The notes under the pieces: generated by a model
Database searches by the model: none
Told to the model about the DNA's origin: nothing
Seen by the model: only the letters and a program-made list of their open reading frames with translations
Source of the DNA: Lysobacter sp036697405
GTDB taxonomy: Bacteria > Pseudomonadota > Gammaproteobacteria > Xanthomonadales > Xanthomonadaceae
NCBI RefSeq assembly: GCF_036697405.1
Contig: NZ_JBAHWA010000008.1
Span: 134,169 to 198,168 of the forward strand
DNA: 64,000 bases
Direction of reading: 5' to 3'
Shown: positions 57,114-64,000 of the stretch, piece after piece
Position numbering within the stretch: the first letter of the stretch is position 1
Layout of the letters: every line of letters begins with the position of its first letter
Program-made: the position numbers and the translations under genes

Positions 57114-58852
57114 GCGGCCCACCCGAAGCGTTGGCTGAGCGTGCGCAGCAGGGCGTCGAACTCGTCGAGCGCGGGCAGGCGCTGGGCGTAGGCGGCGTAT
57201 TGCCAGGTGCGCACGGCGTTGGCGAAGACCTCGCGGTCTTCGGCCAGCGGCATCTTGCGCGAGGCGCGCAGGCATTCGGCTTCGGTCGCGCCGGGCACCA
57301 GCACGACCTGGGCGCGCGCGACCATGGCCTCGACGCTGGCGCGATACAGCAGGGCCAGGGCGTCGCGTTGGCGGCCGGCCTGCCACAGGCGGCGCGCGGC
57401 GCTGGGAATGTCGTCGGGCAGCGGTTCGGGCTCGACCACGACGCTGGTGTGGACCGGCGTCGGCTCGCGGCCCTCGGCGCGCGCGCTGTCGCGCAGCCAG
57501 CGCAACCAGCGCGGCGCGGTCACCAGGATCAGCAGCGCCAGGGTGCCGATCAGCAGCCACAGGCCGTACTTGCCGATCAGGGCCAGGACCACGCCCAGGC
57601 CTTCCAGCGCCGCCGGCGCCTTGGTGTCGGAGGGTTTGCGGGGGTTGCGCGGCTTCCAGTTGGTGACCTTGCGCTTGGGCGCCACGGTCGGGTCCTGGTA
57701 GGCCTGGGCGACCGCCTTGCGCAGACCGGCATCGTCGGCGCGGGCGTCGCCGAAGACTTCGTCCAGGGTCGGCGGCAGCTGCGCTTCCTTGGCGGCGACG
57801 GCCTTTTCCAGCGCCTTTTCGTCGCCTTCGGACGCTTCGACGTCGTCCGGCCGCACCGGATCGCGCAGCGGCGCGCCGAACGGCGGCGGCGCGTCTTCGT
57901 CTTCGGCGAAACCCTCGGCCGAGGCGTCCGTCGCGTCCCCGTCGCCCGCATCCTCGTCGCTCGCGGCATCCTCGCCCGCCATGCCCGCCTCGGCCGGCGG
58001 CGCGGACATCGCGGCCTTGGGCACGGGCTCGCGTGCCGACGCGTCCGGCAGCAGGCCCAGGCCGAAGCACAGCGCCAGCAGCAGCGGCGCGCTGGCCGCG
58101 CTCAGGCGCGCGCGCAGGCGCCGGAACACGATCTCGATGTCCCAGGCCTCGATCTCGGTGCGGCGGTTGAGGTACAGGCCGAAGCCGGCGCCGACGTAGA
58201 ACGGCTCGATCACGCAGGTCGCGGCCCAGGCCAGCACGTTGCCCGCCAACTGCACCCAGGTCGCGTCCGCCAGCAGCGCCTGCCACAGGCTCTGGGCGGA
58301 ATCGGACAGGTATTCGCTGGGAATGAAGATTGCCGTGCCCGCGGCGATGCCCAGGTACAGCGCGCCCTCGAAATGGAAGCAGACCAGAGTCAGCAGCGCG
58401 GCCACGCCGTACACCGGCGCGCCCAGCGCGCTGCGGCGCTGGCGCGCTTCGGCGCCGCGCCCGCCCTCGAGCAGGTCCACCGGCAGGTACAGCGAACGCG
58501 CCGGACTGAGCCGGCGCCAGGTCAGGTAGGGCAAGGCCCAGCGCGCGCCCCAGGCCAGCTGCGCGCGCAGGGTCTGGCGGGTGCCGGGCACGTCGCCGAA
58601 CACCGCCCGCGACAGCACGTACAGCGGCACCCGGTCGAACACCGGCTTGAGCCACCACATCAGCAAGGTGGCCAGCCACAGCTTGTCCAGCGCCCAGGCC
58701 GCGGCGTTGAGCGCGGCGAACAGCGGTAGGGTGAGCAGCAGGTAGGGCTTCCAGATCGCGGCGGCGTGGCGGCGCGTCAGGGCGGTGCCGAGCTCGACCG
58801 CCTCCCAGGCCGTGCGCGGACGCAACGCGACGGTGAGCGATTCGATCTTCAT
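57110..58852 (-). CDS. DUF4129 membrane protein of the MoxR operon
   Basis: 580 residues in three parts. A polytopic N-terminal half (about 1-270) has hydrophobic helices such as YLLLTLPLFAALNAAAWAL and PVYGVAALLTLVCFHF. A long acidic, low-complexity stretch follows (about 280-370, rich in D, E and A). Then there is another helix (YGLWLLIGTLALLILV) and the C-terminal DUF4129 domain with AARRLWQAGRQRDALALLYRASVEAM, GATEAECLRA and AVRTWQYAAYAQRLPALDEFDALL. The role is unknown; the DUF4129 domain is also found fused to transglutaminase-like membrane proteins. ATGA overlaps link it to both neighbours. Confidence 0.85.
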   Translation of the reverse strand: MKIESLTVALRPRTAWEAVELGTALTRRHAAAIWKPYLLLTLPLFAALNAAAWALDKLWLATLLMWWLKPVFDRVPLYVLSRAVFGDVPGTRQTLRAQLAWGARWALPYLTWRRLSPARSLYLPVDLLEGGRGAEARQRRSALGAPVYGVAALLTLVCFHFEGALYLGIAAGTAIFIPSEYLSDSAQSLWQALLADATWVQLAGNVLAWAATCVIEPFYVGAGFGLYLNRRTEIEAWDIEIVFRRLRARLSAASAPLLLALCFGLGLLPDASAREPVPKAAMSAPPAEAGMAGEDAASDEDAGDGDATDASAEGFAEDEDAPPPFGAPLRDPVRPDDVEASEGDEKALEKAVAAKEAQLPPTLDEVFGDARADDAGLRKAVAQAYQDPTVAPKRKVTNWKPRNPRKPSDTKAPAALEGLGVVLALIGKYGLWLLIGTLALLILVTAPRWLRWLRDSARAEGREPTPVHTSVVVEPEPLPDDIPSAARRLWQAGRQRDALALLYRASVEAMVARAQVVLVPGATEAECLRASRKMPLAEDREVFANAVRTWQYAAYAQRLPALDEFDALLRTLSQRFGWAA

Positions 58853-59886
58853 GACTCGACCCGGTCCTCGACCGCGAAGTCCGGGTTGCGCCCGCCGAAC
58901 CACAACCAGCCACCGACCAGCAGCCACAAGGCCGCGCCGACGCCGTACTTCACCAACGCCGGAATGCTCGCGATCGAGGACCAGAACGCTTCCACGAACG
59001 CGGCGAACACCAGCATCGCGAACACGCCGACGCAGATCTTGGCGCCGCGCCGGCCGCCTTCGATCAGGGCGTCGATACGCCGGCGCTGGCCCGGCGCGAC
59101 CAGGTTCAGGCCCAGGCGCAGGCCGGCGCCGCCGGCGATCCAGATCGCGTTGAGTTCCGGCGCCGAGTGCCCGGCCACGAAACGCCAGAACGGATCGCCG
59201 TGGCCGACCGCCTGCAGGTGCCCGGCGACGCCGCCGATGACCACGCCGTTGCTGATCAGCACCGCGATCGAACCCAGCCCGAACAGGAAGCCGCTGGCGA
59301 AGGTGCGGAAGCCGATGCTGACGTTGTTGAGGATGTAGTAGCCGAACATCGCCAGATCGGTCTCGGCGCCGCGGCCGAGCTTCTGCAGCGGGCTGTTGGG
59401 GTCGTACATGTGCTCGAACTCGGCCAGCTGCTCCGGCGGGAACAGCGCGCTGGCCAGATCGGGATGGAGCTGGATCGCGACGAACATCGTGATCATCGGC
59501 AGCCAGAACAGCGCCGCGGCCGCGGCCATGCAACCGCGCTCGGCGCGCACCAGGCGCGGAAAGCCGGCGAAGAGGAACTCCAGCGCGCGCCGCCAACGCG
59601 GACGCGGCGCGCGGTAGAGCAGGCCATGGCCGCGCTGCATCAGGTCCTGCAGACGATCGGTGACGGCGGCGCTGTAACCGCGCCGGCGCGCCAGCGCGAG
59701 CTGCTGGCACAGGCGGCGGTAACGCGCGGGCACTTCGTAATCGGGCAGGCCCTGCCAGCTGCGGCGGTCGGCACGCGCACGCTTGGCGCTGTCGCCGCGC
59801 GCGTCCAGCCACGCTTCCAGCTGCGTCCATTCGGCCTGGTGGCGTTCGACGAAACGTTCCTGCTTGACCGCGGCGACCTGGGTCAT
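58849..59886 (-). CDS. Stage II sporulation M (SpoIIM)-like membrane protein
   Basis: 345 residues. The N-terminal cytosolic helical part (about 1-100) contains RHQAEWTQLEAWLDARG and GLPDYEVPARYRRLCQQLALARRRGY. Hydrophobic helices of the SpoIIM/DUF95 family follow: GCMAAAAALFWLPMITMFVA, FGYYILNNVSIGFRTFASGFLFGLGSIAVLISNGVVIGGVAGH, and HSAPELNAIWIAGGAGLRLG. The organism has no sporulation context, so the name reflects fold only. Members are typical of these RDD/SpoIIM/DUF4129/MoxR/DUF58 operons. It is coupled by ATGA on both sides. Confidence 0.88.
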   Translation of the reverse strand: MTQVAAVKQERFVERHQAEWTQLEAWLDARGDSAKRARADRRSWQGLPDYEVPARYRRLCQQLALARRRGYSAAVTDRLQDLMQRGHGLLYRAPRPRWRRALEFLFAGFPRLVRAERGCMAAAAALFWLPMITMFVAIQLHPDLASALFPPEQLAEFEHMYDPNSPLQKLGRGAETDLAMFGYYILNNVSIGFRTFASGFLFGLGSIAVLISNGVVIGGVAGHLQAVGHGDPFWRFVAGHSAPELNAIWIAGGAGLRLGLNLVAPGQRRRIDALIEGGRRGAKICVGVFAMLVFAAFVEAFWSSIASIPALVKYGVGAALWLLVGGWLWFGGRNPDFAVEDRVES

Positions 59887-60566
59887 CGGCGCCCCAGCAG
59901 CCAGTTGGCGATGCCGTACACGCGCGCGACCGCGGGCTCGCCGCGCGCGCCGGTCAAGGGCTGCACCAGGTCGGCCAGTTCGATCTGGCGCGCCGCCGCC
60001 AGGCGCGGCGCGCGTTCGGCGAAGGCGACCATCGCCGCCTGCTCGTAGGGCAGCAGCGGCACCGCCGGCGCGCTCGCGTTGCCGACCGGCGCGGCGGCCG
60101 CTTCGTGCCGGCGCGGCTCGTGCACGACCAGGGTGCCGGCGACCATGTCGCCCAGGCGCCGGCCGTAGGGATCGGCGTAGCTGGCGATCAGGCCGAAGGC
60201 GTAACCGAACGGCAGCATGTCGACCACTCGCAACAGGTTGCGCACGAACGATTGCATCCAGCCCACCGGCGCGCCGTTCTCGGCGACCACCCGCAGGCCC
60301 AGCGCGCGCTTGCCCGGCGTGCGTCCGTCCCACATCGCCTCGAACGCGACGTGATAGAACCACAGCAGCAGGAACATCAGGACCAGATAGAAGCCCATGC
60401 CGCCGGTGCCGAGCAGGCCGAAGGCCATCGCCCCGACGAACAGCAGGGCCAGGCGGATGCAGAAATCGATGGTCCAGGCCAGCGCACGCGGCACGGGCCC
60501 GGCCGCGGGCAGACGCAGCGCGACGCCTTCGGGCGTCACCACTTCGCGGTAGGTATCCAGCATCAC
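59883..60566 (-). CDS. RDD family membrane protein
   Basis: 227 residues. The RDD domain is complete: PVPRALAWTIDFCIRLALLF (the R and D of the name), a second helix GFYLVLMFLLLWFYHVAFEAMWDGRTPGKRALGLRVV, then a third region with FVRNLLRVVDMLPFGYAFGLI and GRRLGDMVAGTLVV. The C-terminal 70 residues are soluble. It is the first gene of the six-gene MoxR operon. RDD proteins are thought to be small transporters or membrane-organising proteins. Start MMLD has two possible ATGs. Confidence 0.9.
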   Translation of the reverse strand: MMLDTYREVVTPEGVALRLPAAGPVPRALAWTIDFCIRLALLFVGAMAFGLLGTGGMGFYLVLMFLLLWFYHVAFEAMWDGRTPGKRALGLRVVAENGAPVGWMQSFVRNLLRVVDMLPFGYAFGLIASYADPYGRRLGDMVAGTLVVHEPRRHEAAAAPVGNASAPAVPLLPYEQAAMVAFAERAPRLAAARQIELADLVQPLTGARGEPAVARVYGIANWLLGRR

Positions 60567-60693
60567 AGCGGCGCGGCGCCTGCGGGCGGCGGCGGCCGCG
60601 TCCGGTGGCGCGCGGCCTGTGTTCGGTGCAACTCGTCCATGCGGTTTCCGGCTTCTCCCCTGTGGCGACTGTAAACGCGGCCCAAGGCCATGC

Positions 60694-61239
60694 CTAGTCC
60701 GCGCCCGCCATGCCCAGGTAACGATCCTTCAAACGCACATAGTGCTGGGCGCTGTATTGCAGTTGCTCGATCTCGCGCTCACTCAACTTGCGCACGAAGC
60801 GTGCCGGATTGCCCAGCCACAGCTCGGCCTCGCCGACCGTCTTGCCGGGCGCGATCACCGCGCCGGCGCCGACGAAGCCGAAACGCTGCACGGTCGCGCC
60901 GTCGAGGATCTTGGCGCCCATGCCGATCAGGGCGAACTCCTCGATCCGGCAGGCATGCACGATCGCGCCATGGCCGATGGTGACGTCGTTGGCGATCAGG
61001 GTCGGCAGGCCGCCCGGACGCGTGAACGGGCCTTCGTGGGTGACGTGGACGATGGTGCCGTCCTGGATGTTGGTGCGCGCGCCGATGCGGATGAAGTTGA
61101 CGTCGCCGCGGACCACGCAGCCGGGCCAGATCGAAACATCGTCGCCCAGGGCGACCTGGCCGATGACGCTGGCGGCGGGATCGACGTAGACGCGTTCGCC
61201 GAGGTCGGGGTAATGCTCAAGATAGGGACGCAGGCTCAT
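60694..61239 (-). CDS. Gamma-carbonic-anhydrase-like hexapeptide-repeat protein
   Basis: 181 residues of left-handed beta-helix. Hexapeptide repeats run from VYVDPAASVIGQVALGDDVSIWPGCVVRGDVNFIRIGARTNIQDGTIVHV to TIGHGAIVHACRIEEFALIGMGAKILDGATV. Zinc-ligand-type histidines are in IVHVTHEG, TIGHGAIVHAC, as in the YrdA/PaaY/CaiE branch of gamma carbonic anhydrases. The C-terminal helix is IEQLQYSAQHYVRLKDRYLGMA. Carbonic anhydrase activity in this branch is often weak or unproven. The start MSLRPYLEHYPDLG is the family start and appears leaderless. It is the only gene of its transcript. Confidence 0.92.
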   Translation of the reverse strand: MSLRPYLEHYPDLGERVYVDPAASVIGQVALGDDVSIWPGCVVRGDVNFIRIGARTNIQDGTIVHVTHEGPFTRPGGLPTLIANDVTIGHGAIVHACRIEEFALIGMGAKILDGATVQRFGFVGAGAVIAPGKTVGEAELWLGNPARFVRKLSEREIEQLQYSAQHYVRLKDRYLGMAGAD

Positions 61240-61245
61240 GCGCCG

Positions 61246-61251
61246 ATTGTA
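61246..61251 (-). promoter_or_regulatory. Predicted -10 box (TACAAT) of the carbonic-anhydrase-like gene, leaderless
   Basis: On the minus strand TACAAT ends six bases before the ATG, without a Shine-Dalgarno sequence; it is the same hexamer and spacing as at uvrD. Confidence 0.5.
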
Positions 61252-61531
61252 AGCCGCGGCCGCCGACACGGTGCGCACGGCTGGGCGCAAGCGTCCTCGC
61301 TGCAACGCATGCGCTCGCGCGGCCGCGCCTGCGCGCGCATGCATGCGTCCGCACCAGCGCGACGACGGTCTTCGCATATGGCGGCGCGCCCGAAGCATGT
61401 CCATCCCTGCATTCGCGCCCCCGCCCGGTCCGCGACGGCCGGGCGGGCCGAACCTCAGGACGGCCGCGCCGCCCCCCACGCCTGGCCTGTTCCGCCCCAC
61501 CGCCGGCGCTCCCTTGCGGCCCCGGCGCGAC

Positions 61532-61537
61532 TACACT
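61532..61537 (+). promoter_or_regulatory. Predicted -10 box (TACACT) of the aldehyde dehydrogenase gene, leaderless
   Basis: TACACT ends seven bases before the ATG. The identical hexamer at identical spacing precedes xthA, 1.5 kb further on. Confidence 0.5.
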
Positions 61538-61544
61538 GCGGCGT

Positions 61545-62966
61545 ATGGACATCACCGCCGACACCACCCCCAGCGAACTGGCCGCCACCCGCGAGCGCCT
61601 GCGCTCGGCCTGGCACGCGCGCAAACCCGACTACGCCCAGCGCCGCGCCGACCTGCTGCGCCTGCGCGACGCGTTCCGGGCCCGGGTGGCGGACATGGAC
61701 GCGGCGATCCAGGCCGACTTCGGCCACCGCTCCAGCCACGAGAACCTGCTGTCCGAGGCCATGATCACCCTGGCCGAGATCGACCACGCGATCGGCCATT
61801 TGCGCCGCTGGATGCGCCCGCGCCGCGCCGCGGTGGGCTGGCGCTTCTGGCCCGCGCGCGCCGAGATCCGGCCCGAGCCGGTCGGCGTGGTCGGCATCCT
61901 GTCGCCGTGGAACTACCCGGTGAACCTGGCCCTGGTGCCGCTGGTGTCGGCGATCGCCGCCGGCAACCACGTCTATCTGAAGCCGTCCGAACACACCCCG
62001 CGCACCAGCGCCTTTCTGCGCGAACTGCTGGCCGAAGTGTTCCCGGCCGACCGCGTCGCGGTGGCGATGGGCGGCGCCGAGGTCGGCGCGGCGTTCTCGG
62101 CCCTGCCCTTCGACCATCTGCTGTTCACCGGCTCCACCGCGGTCGGGCGCAAGGTGATGGCCGCGGCCGCACCCAATCTCACCCCGGTCACCCTGGAGCT
62201 GGGCGGCAAGGCCCCGGCGGTGGTCTGCGACGATTTCCCGATCGAACTGGCGGCCGCGCGCATCGCCAGCGGCAAGTGGTTCAACGCCGGCCAGACCTGC
62301 ATCGGCGTCGACTACGTGCTGGTCGACGCGGCCCGCCGCGACGCCCTGGTGGCCGCGCTGCAGGCCGAACTGCGCGCGCGCTACGGCCGGCTGGACGCGC
62401 CGCAGGACTACACCCGCATCATCAACGACAGTCAGTACGCGCGCCTGCGCGGCTACGTCGACGACGCCCGCGCGCGCGGCCTGCAGGTGATCGAGCCCTT
62501 CGCGCTGGACCCGGACACCGCCGCGCGCGAACGGATCTTCCCGCCGACCCTGGTGATCGAGCCCGGCGCCGACGCCCAGGTCATGCAGCACGAGATCTTC
62601 GGCCCGATCCTGCCGGTGCTGTCCTACCGCGATCTGGACGAAGCGATCGCGCGCATCAACGCGCTGGACCGCCCGCTGGCGCTGTACCCCTTCGGCTACG
62701 ACCGCGCCCAGGTCGAGCGCATCCTCGGCCAGACCCTGGCCGGCGGCGTCACCGTCAACGACACCCTGCTGCACTTCGGCGCCCACGACCTGCCCTTCGG
62801 CGGCATCGGCCCCAGCGGCATCGGCGCCATCCACGGCCGCAACGGCTTCGACACCTTCAGCAAACTGCTGCCGGTGTTCCGCCAGCGCCGCATGGCCGCC
62901 AGCGACTGGCTGAAACCGCCGTACCGGGGAAAGATCGACCGCCTGATCCGCTTCCTGGCCAAGTGA
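61545..62966 (+). CDS. NAD(P)-dependent aldehyde dehydrogenase (coniferyl aldehyde dehydrogenase-like)
   Basis: 473 residues. Typical ALDH sites: GVVGILSPWNYPVNLALVPL, YLKPSEHTPRTS, FTGSTAVGRKVMAAAA (cofactor), E218 in LELGGKAPAVV as general base and catalytic C252 in FNAGQTCIGVDYVLV, then HEIFGPILPVLSY. The short length and the PRRAAVGWRFWPARAEIRPEPVGVVG segment fit the class 3-like/CALB branch, which lacks the long oligomerisation part and includes coniferyl aldehyde dehydrogenases. The physiological aldehyde is unknown. The C-terminal KPPYRGKIDRLIRFLAK suggests a membrane-associated tail as in class 3 enzymes. Confidence 0.93.
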   Translation: MDITADTTPSELAATRERLRSAWHARKPDYAQRRADLLRLRDAFRARVADMDAAIQADFGHRSSHENLLSEAMITLAEIDHAIGHLRRWMRPRRAAVGWRFWPARAEIRPEPVGVVGILSPWNYPVNLALVPLVSAIAAGNHVYLKPSEHTPRTSAFLRELLAEVFPADRVAVAMGGAEVGAAFSALPFDHLLFTGSTAVGRKVMAAAAPNLTPVTLELGGKAPAVVCDDFPIELAAARIASGKWFNAGQTCIGVDYVLVDAARRDALVAALQAELRARYGRLDAPQDYTRIINDSQYARLRGYVDDARARGLQVIEPFALDPDTAARERIFPPTLVIEPGADAQVMQHEIFGPILPVLSYRDLDEAIARINALDRPLALYPFGYDRAQVERILGQTLAGGVTVNDTLLHFGAHDLPFGGIGPSGIGAIHGRNGFDTFSKLLPVFRQRRMAASDWLKPPYRGKIDRLIRFLAK

Positions 62967-63017
62967 GGCCGCGCCGGCGCGCAAGCCCGGCACAGGCCAA
63001 AACGCGGCGGCCGTGGT

Positions 63018-63023
63018 TACACT
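63018..63023 (+). promoter_or_regulatory. Predicted -10 box (TACACT) of xthA, leaderless
   Basis: TACACT ends seven bases before the ATG; no ribosome site lies between. Confidence 0.5.
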
Positions 63024-63030
63024 CGCGACC

Positions 63031-63798
63031 ATGAAAATCGTCAGCTGGAACGTCAACTCGCTCAACGTGCGCATGCCGCACCTGGAAACCTGGCTGGGCC
63101 TGCGCATGCCGGACGTGGTGGCGCTGCAGGAAACCAAGCTGGAGGACCACCGCTTCCCCGACGACGCCCTGGCCGCGCTGGGTTACCGCAGCGTGTTCTC
63201 CGGCCAGAAGACCTACAACGGCGTCGCCATCCTCTCGCGCGAGACCGCGCAGGACGTGCAGATCGGCGTGCCCGGCCTGGACGACGAGCAAAAGCGCGTG
63301 ATCGCCGCCACCGTCGGCGGCGTGCGCATCGTCAACCTGTACGTGGTCAACGGCCAGGACGTGGGCACCGACAAGTACGCCTACAAGCTGCGCTGGCTGG
63401 ACGCCGTCCACGCCTGGCTGGCCGAGGAACTGCGCGCGCACCCGCAGCTGGTGGTACTGGGCGATTTCAATATCGCGCCCGACGAACGCGACGTCTACGA
63501 CCCGGTGGTGTGGAACGAGGCGCACATCCTGACCTCCACCGCCGAACGCGACGCGCTGCGCCGCCTGCACGCGCTGGGCCTGCACGACAGCTACCGCATG
63601 CACAACGACGCCGCCGGCGAGTTCAGCTGGTGGGACTACCGCCAGGCCGCGTTCCGCCGCAACCTCGGCCTGCGCATCGACCTGGCCCTGGTCTCCGACG
63701 CCCTGCGCGCACGCTGCATCGGCGCCGGCATCGACCGCGAACCGCGCACCTGGGACCGCCCCAGCGACCACGCCCCCGCTTGGGTCGAGCTGGGCTGA
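63031..63798 (+). CDS. xthA: Exodeoxyribonuclease III (AP endonuclease)
   Basis: 255-residue Mg-dependent base-excision-repair nuclease. Family motifs in order: KIVSWNVNSLNVRMPHLETWL, DVVALQETKLEDHRFP (metal-binding Glu), GVAILSRE, IVNLYVVNGQDVGTDKYAYKLRWLDAV, VVLGDFNIAPDERDVYDP (active-site Asp and Asn), EFSWWDYRQAAFRRNLGLRIDLAL and RPSDHAPAWVEL, with the catalytic Asp-His pair. An in-frame GTG six codons earlier overlaps the -10 box and is not used. A palindrome and a strong terminator follow. Confidence 0.96.
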   Translation: MKIVSWNVNSLNVRMPHLETWLGLRMPDVVALQETKLEDHRFPDDALAALGYRSVFSGQKTYNGVAILSRETAQDVQIGVPGLDDEQKRVIAATVGGVRIVNLYVVNGQDVGTDKYAYKLRWLDAVHAWLAEELRAHPQLVVLGDFNIAPDERDVYDPVVWNEAHILTSTAERDALRRLHALGLHDSYRMHNDAAGEFSWWDYRQAAFRRNLGLRIDLALVSDALRARCIGAGIDREPRTWDRPSDHAPAWVELG

Positions 63799-63815
63799 GC
63801 CCATTCGCAGGGCAA

Positions 63816-63888
63816 CAGCGCTTCGAAGCGCTGCGCCCGTTGCCGTTGCTGCTATTGCCGTTGCCGTGCTGTTGCTGTTGCTGTTGCC
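63816..63888 (+). repeat. 18-bp palindrome and (GTTGCY)n microsatellite after xthA
   Basis: CAGCGCTTCGAAGCGCTG (63816-63833) is a perfect palindrome. It is followed by about 50 bases made of imperfect GTTGCC/GTTGCT units. No start codon or coding signal suggests that the repeat is translated. Confidence 0.65.
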
Positions 63889-63942
63889 CCGGCATTGGAA
63901 TCCATAGCCCCGCACTCACCGATCAGTCGTAGACCCGAAGGG

Positions 63943-63968
63943 CGGCGCGCAGGACGCGCGCCGTTTTT
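63943..63968 (+). terminator. Intrinsic terminator at the right end
   Basis: CGGCGCGC and GCGCGCCG pair around AGGAC and are followed directly by TTTTT. It would end the xthA transcript or a transcript of unseen origin. Confidence 0.8.
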
Positions 63969-63997
63969 CGAATGGACAAGGATGTCCATTCGAAAAA
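63964..63997. repeat. Perfect 15-bp inverted repeat sharing the T-run of the terminator
   Basis: TTTTTCGAATGGACA and its exact complement flank AGGA. The T-run of the preceding terminator is its left arm. The matching A-run means the hairpin reads as a terminator-like structure from both strands. It reaches almost to the window edge. Confidence 0.7.
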
Positions 63998-64000
63998 TCC

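Larger units (their letters stand above)
61240..61544. other. Divergent non-coding region
   Basis: About 305 bases between the carbonic-anhydrase-like and aldehyde dehydrogenase genes. Apart from the two start-proximal -10 boxes listed separately I see no gene, repeat or strong hairpin. Confidence 0.5.

Noticed and set aside
58849..59886. Evidence for sporulation from the SpoIIM-like protein
   Set aside because: The SpoIIM/DUF95 fold is common in MoxR operons of non-sporulating proteobacteria, and the rest of the window is clearly gamma-proteobacterial.

Overview
The window is very G+C-rich bacterial DNA, with codon third positions almost all G or C. It looks like a member of the Lysobacteraceae (Xanthomonadaceae), most likely Lysobacter. 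The reasons are a xanthomonadin-type aryl polyene pigment locus with a XanB2-like chorismatase, a C-rich-loop small RNA beside polA that matches the architecture and position of Xanthomonas sX13, GTAG-headed REP repeats like those of Stenotrophomonas (SMAG), many exported peptidases, and many genes whose -10 box sits 6 to 7 bases before the start codon (leaderless). I see no tRNA, rRNA, CRISPR array, transposase or phage gene.

Layout. 1-6.3 kb: end of a secreted protein, hemF, a DUF421 membrane protein, an sX13-like sRNA, polA, a DUF2782 lipoprotein and a GNAT acetyltransferase. 6.6-24.9 kb: mostly exported or envelope proteins around a few housekeeping genes. These are a metzincin protease, uvrD, a gluzincin-like peptidase, a small Cys-containing secreted protein, a YqhA-like membrane protein, an overlapping GST/DPP-IV/transglutaminase-like operon, two tandem paralogues with a four-cysteine motif, a Coa1-like protein, a DUF885 peptidase, a membrane-anchored beta-lactamase-fold protein, an XRE-cupin regulator and a YdcF/SanA-like protein.

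25.0-39.6 kb is the pigment locus. A rightward set (ketosynthase, chain-length-factor-like protein, glycosyltransferase and, unusually, a CPA2 antiporter) faces a leftward set (ACP, COG4648 membrane protein, two hotdog dehydratases, an acyltransferase, a LolA-like protein, an MMPL exporter, a FabG-like reductase, an unknown protein and a lipoprotein). A rightward flavin halogenase-like gene and xanB2 close the locus. XanB2 would supply 3-hydroxybenzoate as starter, the ACP/ketosynthase/reductase/dehydratases would build the polyene, and the MMPL, LolA-like and acyltransferase proteins would move it and attach it to lipid. An aryl-activating ligase, normally needed to load the starter, is not in this window.

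39.8-49.2 kb: a small membrane protein, a partial peptide-type ABC transporter, then a sulfur locus (Rrf2 regulator, YezD-like protein, OprP-like porin, sulfate-binding protein, cysT, cysW, cysA). 49.4-53.5 kb: hemB, a beta-propeller protein, aroE, and three small genes (membrane protein, DUF952, YkgJ-like). 53.6-60.6 kb: a six-gene MoxR/DUF58 operon in which every junction is a 4-base ATGA overlap. 60.7-64 kb: a gamma-carbonic-anhydrase-like protein, an aldehyde dehydrogenase, xthA, and two stacked hairpins at the edge. Several kinds of REP-like repeat sit between genes, and two of them supply the stop codon of the neighbouring gene.
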